Shown in pieces: positions 55,607 to 64,000 of a DNA stretch of 64,000 nucleotides. How positions within the stretch are numbered: the first letter of the stretch is position 1; each line of letters begins with the position of its first letter. The stretch covers positions 74,200,992 through 74,264,991 of the forward strand of contig NC_079498.1 of the NCBI RefSeq assembly GCF_030052815.1. Reading direction: 5' to 3'. Source of the DNA: Hevea brasiliensis (taxonomy: Eukaryota > Streptophyta > Magnoliopsida > Malpighiales > Euphorbiaceae). Made by a program: the position numbers and the translations under genes. The notes beneath the pieces are model-generated. The model was not told the DNA's origin. It did no database searches and was given only the letters and a program-made list of their open reading frames with translations.

Positions 55607-58600
55607 TGTAACACCCCTATTTGTAAAGCTTGGTATATTTCACTGTTCCGGTGACCGGAGTCAGTCCGGACAATTAAGGAGATTAGAACCACACTTAAGA
55701 CAGCTAGAGAAGCCATAAACACAAATAATTAGTAATTGTCAATTAGTTAAGTATAAATAAGAAAAATAGAACATAAGAAGTTAAACGAGCGGAGAGTCAC
55801 AGCGATGGGTGACCTTCTCGGGAAGGACTGCGAAGTCGATTTAAACTCAAATTTTGAACTATAAAATGTGACGCTGTGGTCCTTAGGACTTTTACAAACA
55901 CAGTGGAAAAGAGAAAATGACAAAAAAGAATTGTTAAGTAGGTCAAATAATTAGGTCAAGGATTCGGAAGAACTATTGAATTATTTGTAAACCGGATCAA
56001 ACTAGCAAGGGACAGTTTGGTCAATTGACCCCGAGAGCTAACTCCTGACCTAACTGTCAAATAAAATGAGAGAAAAGAAAATTTCGGAGTCGAGAATTAA
56101 ATTGAATAACTAATAGAAAAATAAATAAAAATAAAAGAAAAGTTGAAAAAGTTATGACATCATGTGGTGACATAAGCATGATGCAATAAATTTTTATTTT
56201 TAAAAATTGAAATTTTGGGATAATTTCTAATAATTAAAAGGAAAATTAAGAAAAGAAAAAAATTTGGTCTTCCTTCCTATCTTCAAGCCGTCCACTCTCT
56301 CTCTCTCTCCCATCTCTTTCATTTCCTTCATGAAACCTCCATTGAAGCCCACCTAAAGCTCTCTTAAACCCTAAATATTGCCATGAAATCCCTACATCCC
56401 TTAACTAAGACTTCTGTTTGAGCTTTGATAAGAAGATTGGGAGTAAATAAATCAAGCAAAGTTAGAAGAATTTGAGATATAAATTCTGCTCACTTAAGTT
56501 AAGCTAATCCAACCTTTCTTTTCAGTATACATGATGGATTTAGGGTAGAAATGGATGAGATTATATGAAGAAATTGGAAAAAATTGCATGATTAGGAAGA
56601 GAGGGAATTTCGGCCAGCATGTGTGGGGATATGATTTGCATGGTTTGATTGAATTAGAGGGGAATATGAACATCAAGGAGTTGAATGATTATGGTTAAAT
56701 GCTTTGAATTAGCTAAATGAAATTAATTGATGAACTAGGGTTTTGGACACTTAGGGTTTAGGAGTAAAAAATGTGAGAAATTGTGAAATGATGTGTTTGA
56801 CCTAGTTTAAGGTGAGAAATGGTCATTTGTGACCAAATGAAGTGTTTTGGAAGTGTTGGAATTGAGTTTAAATTTGGATTGAATGTGGTTATGCTGCAGG
56901 CAGCAGGACCAAGGTCCCTTTGAGGGACCAAAACTGAAAATTTACAAGTCCAATTGGTATGAGACCAAGTGGGAATGAAAATAGACACAAAATGACACAA
57001 TTTTCATTTAGGAATCATGCCCAAAAAGTAACCAAAACCTAGTGAACAAATTAACCAAATCCGGATTTTCTCAGTATGACCTGTACAAAAATGACCAAAT
57101 GAACAGTGTTTGTTCATTTGGCTATAACTTGAGCTAGGCAGGTCTAAATGACCTAAAATTTTACCAGTGGACATCTTAGATATAGACCTAAAACTTTTAT
57201 GGAGAACACAAACCCAAATTATGCCATTAACCAAGTCATTTGGCCACCCAAAATATGTAACCTAAAACTGCCAGAACCAGAATTTGCCCAGAAATCTAGG
57301 TTAATTCCAATCCGGCAGCCATGATTCAAATGGCTATAACTTGAGCTGCAAAAATCCAATTGGAGTGATCCAAAAAGGAGAATAAAGTTAAGACAATAGG
57401 AAACATTTTCTATGAAGGAAGTTTTACAAAATTCTAACAGAAAAATGACTAATGGAATAGTGCAACTTAAGACACCAAAACTGAAAATTTACAAATTTGC
57501 CTAAAAGACTTAGAATTTGAGTAAACAACCAAAACCAACAAATTTAGTGACCAAAATGTGGTATGTGGGTGAAGTTTGGAATTCCCATACCTATTAAGCC
57601 TTAGAAAGTCAACAAATTGACCTGAATAGTGCAGTAAATAGTAACTCCAAAACACAAAATTTAAAGAATGTCAAGTTTAGAACATGAGAGCTAGGTAAAA
57701 GTGAATTTAAATTTATTTTTGGATTTATGCTAAGTTATGGTACTAAAACACTATAAAACTGTGTGTTTCAGTGGAAAAGAACACCGGGAAAGAACCTGAG
57801 AAATCGAGTCAAGGCCAATAGGCGACTCGCTTAAAGTTTGTGCACAACGTATAATTTCTGTAAATTATATTCTGCATATTGTTTTGAATAATTTGAAATA
57901 TTGAATTGTGATATCATTATGATGAAGTATTTATGATGCTTTGATTTAAATTGTTGAAAGTTATTTGTGTATATTGAATTGGCAATGTTTAGTAAATTGT
58001 TAAGATAAGTTTTGAAACCAGAGTGTCATGACCATATATTTGAACACCTCACTAGCATGACTAGTGGGGGTAATCAGTTTCGAATTTTGATTTCTTCTCT
58101 GGCTGAAGTGTTGAGTTGTGTGCTAGAAGAAGAAGAAATTGAATGGATATCCATATATTGAGCTAGCTAGCCTTGTGATATGACTTCTCCTTAGCCTCTG
58201 GCTATTGAGATTATATTTGTTTCGAATGGCATGATATAACTGTGGGTTTTATGAAAAGTGTTTTGATACTTCGAAATGAAATTGTTTGGATTAAAATCTC
58301 ATAATTCATGTTTTGTATTTAATTCTCATGTTCAGTCCAATTTTTGTATAAATATGATTTAAACTCTACATAAAGATTATTTTAGTATGTTGTGCACCAC
58401 TGAGTCCTAGTACTCAGCGATGGTTGTTATTGCTGTCGCAGATATAGAGACTAGAAGAGCAGCAGAGTGAGCTGCTAAGGACAGAGGAGCTACCTGCTTT
58501 GAAGCTATCGGGTATAATTTATACCTTGACCGTAAATATTTATTTTGATGTATGTAATGCACGTAAATGCTTGGACATGTAAATTGGTCTTGAGCAGCTT

Positions 58601-59158
58601 GTATAAAACTTGTATAAATTTTGTAATAAATTTTAGTTTGGATTTTCCTAATGTAAATTTTTAGTATGATGTATATAAATTGTTTTATCTTTAATGAAAT
58701 ATGAATGGAAATATTTTATTTTAATTTGAATGAAATTGATTGATAGTATTTTGATGATTACTGAATTTTTGGAAATTGAGAAATGATGATTGTTGAATTT
58801 TGAAACTTGAGAAATTGGTTGGGATTGTTGTGGAGTTGTTGAAATTGTTGAGATGAATTATTAGAAGTGCTTTTTACAGGTATTTGAAGAACTGTTTTCT
58901 CAAAATACAGATGGCACTCTGCTGAAATTTTTATAAAATTTACGAAAAAATAAAATGAGCAAAAAATTTTAACTAGTTTTCAACTTTGAATAAATGATTT
59001 TAATACCTGTTAGAAAATACTCACCACTTATAAAAGTAAGAAAATTGTTGTAAAATCCCTTGTAAGGTACTTAATGAGTTATCAGTAGGTGAAGTTTGGT
59101 AGTTCATTAGGTATTCTACGGGATCATGTAATGCCTTACAGAGGAGTAAGGTGTGACA
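55607..59158 (+). repeat. Tek-4 3' LTR (3552 bp)
   Basis: Colinear with the 5' LTR over its full length, with scattered substitutions and small indels, clearly more than between the LCop-2 LTRs. The telo-box is at 56366-56374 and the two-hairpin block at 58400-58439. It ends AAGGTGTGACA, followed by GTTTG. Confidence 0.93.
58400..58439 (+). other. Two-hairpin block in Tek-4 3' LTR
   Basis: As at 46403, except that the last base of the left arm of stem 2 is T instead of C, which still pairs with G. Confidence 0.6.
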
Positions 59159-59337
59159 GTTTGCGCAGAACTGCTACATCTACTGCGGTATCAACTGTTA
59201 GGCCTGCCCCTCCAGGTCCAAGGGGTAGAAAGTCGGGTAAGGCTGAGGCAGCCGATACTTCATAGAGACCTGTATCAGAGTCTGTGGAGAGAGTAAAAGG
59301 TAGAATACCAGCCAGAGCCTATGCTATGAGGGCATAG
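59159..59337 (+). pseudogene. Tek-3 gag, C-terminal end
   Basis: Continues the frame from 43639 when Tek-4 is skipped: a basic RPAPPGPRGRKSGKAEA segment, a Gln-to-TAG-type stop at about 59264, and RIPARAYAMRA followed by TAG (59335-59337). Tek-2 has the same TAG at 18016-18018. Confidence 0.85.
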
Positions 59338-61190
59338 GAGGAACAGGATGCTCCGGATGTCATCAAGGCTATGTTCCTCCTCTATAATACTTCTGTGCAT
59401 GCATTAGTGGATCCTAGATCTACTCATTCATATATTTGTATCAAGCTGCTCGTAGAAAAGGGAATACTAGTAGAAGAAAGTGACCAAGACATCCTAGTCA
59501 TAAATCCACTAGGCCACAGTGTGGTAGTAAACAAGGTATATAAGGGCTGTCCATTGAAGATTCAAGGGAAAGAGTTCTTGGCAGACTTAATCGAACTGCC
59601 TTTCCATGAGTTTGATGTGATTTTGGGAATGGACCGGTTATCCCATCATTAGGCCATGGTAGATTGTAAATTGAAGAAAATCTCTGTGAAAACTGCTGAG
59701 AATGAAGAAATAACAGTTGTGGGTGAAAGGATAGATTTCTTGTCCAATGTCATCTCAACTACAATTGTAAGGAGATGGATGAGAAAAGGGTGTGAAGCCT
59801 ATCTGGAAAACGTGGTTGACACTAGGCTAGGTAAATTTGACTTGTGTGACATACCCACAGTAAGGGATTTCTCTGAGGTATTTCCAGAGGAATTGCCTAG
59901 TTTGCCACCAAAAAGGGAAGTTGAATTTGCTATTGAGATTTTGCTGGGTACAACTCAAATTTCAATTGCTATGTATAGGATGGCACCTTTTGAATTGAAA
60001 GAGTTAAAAATCCAACTACAAGAAATACTAGACAAGGGGTTCATACGCCCTAGTGTGTCACCATAGGGAGCTCCGATATTGTTTGTAAAGAAGAAAGATG
60101 GGACACTGAGGTTATGTGTTAACTACAGGCAGTTAAACAAAGTAACAATGAAGAACAAGTATCTATTGCCTAGAATAGACAATCTGTTTGATCAGTTGAA
60201 GGGAGTCGGCATGTTTTCTAAGATTGATCTCAGATCAGGGTATCATCAGCTAAGGGTTAAAGATGCAGATATGCCTAAGACTGGATTCAGAACCCGATAT
60301 GGGCATTATGAATTCTTGGTGATGCCATTTGGGTTAACAAACGCTCCAACAACATTCATGGACCTTATGAACCGTATCTTACATCCATACTTAGATCGGT
60401 TTGTAGTGGTCTTCATTGATGACACCCTGGTGTATTCCAAGGATAAAGCAGAATATGATGAGCATTTGAGAATTGTTCTGTAGACTCTAAAAGAGAAGAA
60501 ACTGTATGCTAAATTGTCCAAGTGTGAGTTCTGGTTAAATGATATTGCATTCCTTGGACATGTAGTATTAGCTAAAGGGATTAGAGTGGATCCCAAGAAG
60601 ATTGAAGCAGTGATGGAATGAAAGCCTCCCAGAAATACAACTTAGATTAGAAGTTTCTTGGGATTAGCTGGATATTAAATAAGATTTATAAAGGGATTTT
60701 CCCTGATAGCTGCTCCAATGACCAAATTACTACACAAGAATATGAAATTTGACTGGATTGACAAGTGTCAAGCCAGTTTTGAGAGACTGAAGGCTATGTT
60801 GACAGAGGCACCAGTGTTAGCACAGACAGTATCAAGAAAAGACTTCGTAGTCTATAGTGATGCCTCACATAATGGGTTAGGGTGTGCACTCATGCAAGAA
60901 GGAAAAGTGGTCGCTTATGCTTCCAGGCAGTTAAGGCCACATGAAAAGAATTACCCTACTCATGATTTGGAGTTAGCAGCAATTATCTTCGCATTGAAGA
61001 TATGGAGGCATTACTTGTATGGAAAAAAAATGCTACATATACACAGACCATAAGAGTCTGAAGTATCTGCCAACCCATAAGGAATTTAATTTGAGACAGA
61101 GGCGATGGGTTGAATTCCTGAAAGATTATGATTGTGTGATTGACTATCACCCTGGGAAGGCAAATGTAGTCACTGATACCTTAAACAAAA
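59338..61190 (+). pseudogene. Tek-3 protease, reverse transcriptase and RNase H
   Basis: Protease: HALVDPRSTHSYI, with Arg in place of the catalytic Gly, then DVILGMDRLSHH and a Gln to TAG at about 59650. RT: IEILLGTTQISIAMYRMAP, a stop at about 60064, [43 protein letters not shown] at 60412-60423. Stops near 60481, 60619, 60643 and 60675 damage the thumb. RNase [37 protein letters not shown], an A-run frameshift at about 61022-61029, YTDHKSL. Confidence 0.9.
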
Positions 61191-62817
61191 AATCTATTAT
61201 CGCATTAAGATCTCTAAATGCCCAACTATCCTTAACTCATAATGGAGTTATTTTGGCTGAGTTGCAAGTGAAGCCAAATCTGTTACAACAGATACAGGAT
61301 GGGCAGAAGACAGATGAGAGATTAATGGCTGTTATGGACAAAATCAATGAGGGAAAGGAAACTGAATATGAAGTGAAAGAAAATGGATGCTTGTACTATA
61401 AAGAAAGAGTGTGTGTACCAGATGATAAAGAATTGAAAACCAGTATTCTAAGAGAAGCACATAGCAGTGTGTATGCTAAGCACCCAGAAAGCACAAAAAT
61501 GTACCATGACTTAAAACTTCGATATTGGTGGCTGGGTATGAAGAAAGACATAGCTGACTATGTAACTAGATGCTTGACATGTCAGCAAGTCAAAGCAGAA
61601 CATCAAGTTCCATCAGGTTTGTTATAGCCCATAAACATACCTGAATGGAAATGGGACCGAATCACTATGGACTTTGTCAGTGGTCTACCTCTCACTCAGA
61701 AGAAGCATGATGCAATATGGGTGATTGTGGATAGGTTGACCAAATCAGCACATTTTTTGCTAGTCAAAATTGACTACTCACTGGAAAAGCTAGCAGATTT
61801 GTACATCAGTGAGATAGTTAGACTACATGGAATTCCACTTTCCATCATATCTGATAGAGACCCGAGGTTTATATCTAGATTTTGGAAGAAATTACAAGAA
61901 TCCTTGGGCACACAACTCCATTTTAGCACAGCTTTTCATTCTCAGACAGATGGACAGTCAGAAAGAATAATCCAGGTAAATTTTGAAACTCATTGAGTTA
62001 TTGCAAACAATAAATTGAACTGATAATGATAATAATAACCGAACATATGTGATAAGTCCTCGAGGATATGCTGAGGAGTTATGTTATTGAGTTTGAGGGA
62101 AGCAAGGACAGATACCTTCCACTGGCAGAATTTGCATACAACAATAGCTATCAAGCTAGCATACAAATGGCACCCTATGAAGCACTGTATGGGAGAAAAT
62201 GCAGAACACCTGTATGTTGGATTGAATTGGGGGAAGATAAGCTAGTGGGACCAGGCCTGGTAAAATAGACAGAGGAAAAAGTGAAACTGATAAAGGCCAA
62301 TTTGAAAGTTGCCTCGGATTGACAGAAATCTTATGCTGACTTGAAAAAAAAAGGACATTGAGTATGAAGTTGGCGAGAAGGAATTTCTCAAAGTATCACC
62401 ATGAAAGAAAGTGTTGAGATTTGGGAAAAAGGGAAAATTAAGCCCTAGGTTCGTTGGCCCATATGAAGTTATTGAACGTGTGGGACCAATAGCCTACAGA
62501 TTAGCTTTACTACGTGAGCTAGACAAGATACATAACATGTTCCATATCTCGATGCTCAAAAGATACAGATCAAATCCTTCACATGCTATCTCAGCAGAAG
62601 AAATTGTTGTACAACTTGACCTGACATATGAAAAAGAATCGATTAAAATCTTGGCACGAGAGGTAAAAGAGCTCAGAAACAAGATAATTCCACTAGTGAA
62701 AATTCTATGGAGATACCACAACACGGAAGAGGCAACATAAGAGAGCGAGGAGACAATAAGGCAACAGTTCCCTCAGCTCTTCACATCAGGTAAATTTTGA
62801 GAATGAAATTTTTATTT
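61191..62817 (+). pseudogene. Tek-3 integrase with intron-like insert, and chromodomain
   Basis: HHCC: KHPESTKMYHDLKLRYWWLG with CLTCQQVKAEH. Core: D in RITMDFVSGLP, D in IISDRDPRFISRFW, E in TDGQSER. The insert (61976-62056) follows three codons later. Then [13 protein letters not shown] and GRKCRTPVCWIELG. Tail: FVGPYEVIERVGPIAYRLAL, and a chromodomain with EVKELRNKIIPLVKILWR. Stops near 61625, 62266, 62321, 62402 and 62738 and an A-run shift near 62345 break it. Confidence 0.87.
61976..62056 (+). other. Intron-like insert in Tek-3 integrase
   Basis: 81 nt, AT-rich, GTAAAT after CAG at the start and GATAAG at the end, with stops in frame. It is homologous to the Tek-2 insert. Leaving it out gives a frame one base short compared with Tek-2 (a G is missing at the right border), which looks like later decay. 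Confidence 0.55.
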
Positions 62818-62829
62818 AAAGGGGAAGAA
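62818..62829 (+). other. Tek-3 polypurine tract
   Basis: AAAGGGGAAGAA lies just before the LTR start TGTAACATTCTCCC. Confidence 0.8.
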
Positions 62830-62830
62830 T

Positions 62831-64000
62831 TGTAACATTCTCCCTGTACGTATTATGTATGTTCTGTTACTCCAGTGACCTAATGTCAGTCCGGCCAAGT
62901 CAAGTGGAACTACACTTCGATGATAGTGAATAGACATATAATGATGAAATAAATAAAAAGAAAATATAAAAAAAATTAAAGAAAAATAAAAGAGAGAAAA
63001 TGAAATAAGGTTAAACGAGCTGGCACCGTAGCGATGGGTGACTGCACCGGGAAGTTACGGCGAAAGCAATTACCGACTCCTAGACCGCAGGGAACCCTCG
63101 GAATTAAATTTTGGGACATAATTAAAGGTTTATTGAAATGTAATTGATACTAGAAATATCAAAGAAAAATTAATAAATTAGTATAAAGAAAAATGAATAA
63201 TCGAGAAATAGACAAAAATCGGTGTTACCGAAAAATCGGGAATACAACTCGAAGAGGGGCATTTTGGTCATTTGACACCTAGAGTTGCATTTTGACCTCA
63301 ATTTCCTTTAAAAATAAGTGTATTACACTTTGAAAATGTCATGAAAAATTAAATTGTAGTACATTATATTAATAGTGAAAGAAATGGGACATAAATCCAA
63401 TTTATGAAACTTTGAATAATTAAACATTAAATTAAAGTTAGTGCTCCACTAACTCATGAATTGGGACACATATATGAGACTTTGGGACAACAAAAAACTC
63501 ATCTTCAACCTTGAGAAATAACCAGCCGAATTCCTCCATGAAAGAAACTCCATGGCCGAAAGTGAGGAAGCTCATGCAACCTTGAATTAAGCCTCTTTTC
63601 CACTTGGTTTCTTCATTAAAGCTTTCACAATCACCTTGAGGAAGCTTTTGGGAGCAAGAAAGGAAGGGTCTGGTGAGGTTTGGGGAAAACTCTCAAAGGG
63701 TAAGTGTCCATTTCTTCTTTCTTTCTTTAGTAAACTTGACTATTAGGTTGAGGTGAGTTGAATGGTGAAGAGAATGGAAGGATTTGTTGAGTTATTGAAT
63801 TGTTCAATTTCGGCAGCCATGAGAACCTAAGTTGCTTAAGTTTTTCTTACATCTAATGGATCAAAATTAATGTTTATTTAGTCATTTTAAAGTAGTAGTG
63901 AATTAATTTCCATGTATATGTACATTGAGTTCTTGAATTTAAGGGTTTGGAAAGCAAATTGAATACCTTAGCAAACTGTCACTTTTGGTAGCCTTTAAAT
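62831..64000 (+). repeat. Tek-3 3' LTR, first 1170 bp
   Basis: Colinear with 39249 onward, with scattered differences and small indels (for example an extra AGGATATTTGG-type stretch in the 5' copy near 39320). It keeps the donor-like CAAAGGGTAAGT and the CTTTCTTTAG acceptor-like stretch. It runs off the window. Confidence 0.92.

Larger units (their letters stand above)
43640..59158 (+). mobile_element. Tek-4: Tekay-type chromovirus split by solo LTR Tek-5
   Basis: Both LTRs are complete (3523 and 3552 bp), with primer site, gag, protease, RT, RNase H, integrase, chromodomain and polypurine tract between them. The target duplication is GTCTG (43635-43639) and GTTTG (59159-59163), one base apart. 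It is a different subfamily from Tek-2 and Tek-3: no intron-like insert, a D-S-G protease triad, and intact codons at the two stop positions those two share. Broken by at least ten in-frame stops. Confidence 0.93.
39249..64000 (+). mobile_element. Tek-3: Tekay-type chromovirus split by Tek-4, 3' end outside window
   Basis: 5' LTR 39249-42469, primer site, gag to 43639, then Tek-4, then the remaining gag, protease, RT, RNase H, integrase and chromodomain (59159-62760), polypurine tract, and the first 1170 bases of the 3' LTR. The two LTR starts share TGTAACAT with CTCCCTGTACG-type sequence. The element sits in Ath-1 gag. It is closest to Tek-2 in coding sequence and shares its intron-like insert, although its LTR is clearly diverged. 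Many stops show it is dead. Confidence 0.9.

Overview
This window is plant nuclear DNA that is, as far as I can see, entirely transposon: no host gene, rRNA or tRNA gene is visible in 64 kb. The elements are LTR retrotransposons typical of a eudicot (Sirevirus-type and long-LTR Copia, Tekay/Del-type chromoviruses, an Athila-like Gypsy, and a TRIM). The sequence is AT-rich, and most coding remnants carry stops and frameshifts, so it looks like pericentromeric or otherwise heterochromatic DNA. Nothing fixes the species. Element names used here are labels of my own.

Layout as a set of nested insertions. The outermost element I can trace is a minus-strand Sirevirus (Sire-1). Its pieces lie at 12003-13533, 31562-32125 and 34225-37218. 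Four things sit inside it. (a) LCop-1, a minus-strand long-LTR Copia (3773-12002), abuts its 3' untranslated region. LCop-1 carries a 393-bp TRIM in its 5' LTR and is broken on the left by an Ale-like Copia fragment (2975-3772), which in turn is broken by a Tekay LTR (1-2974). (b) Tek-2, a plus-strand chromovirus (13534-31561, duplication CATAC), has its 3' LTR split by LCop-2 (21918-30923). (c) LCop-3 is a solo LTR (32126-34224, duplication ATTAG). (d) An Athila-like element starts at about 37219 and is split at 39249 by Tek-3. Tek-3 is split by Tek-4 (43640-59158, duplication GTCTG/GTTTG), and Tek-4 is split by the solo LTR Tek-5 (47492-51046, duplication AGATG). The deepest stack is five levels.

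For several insertions the evidence is strong. The target duplication is visible, and the reading frame of the host element continues across the junction when the insert and one duplication copy are ignored. For the TRIM, uninserted copies of the same LTR in this window show the empty site.

Points that may be new: a GT-AG, AT-rich, 75-81 nt intron-like insert just after the catalytic glutamate of the integrase in both Tek-2 and Tek-3; a two-hairpin structure with compensatory changes in six Tekay LTR copies; two stop codons shared by Tek-2 and Tek-3, one of them exactly between gag and protease; a nine-unit hairpin array in the long-LTR Copia leader, conserved in copy number; and a 2.1-kb inverted LTR pair with a 1.2-kb spacer. 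No element in the window looks able to encode all of its own proteins.
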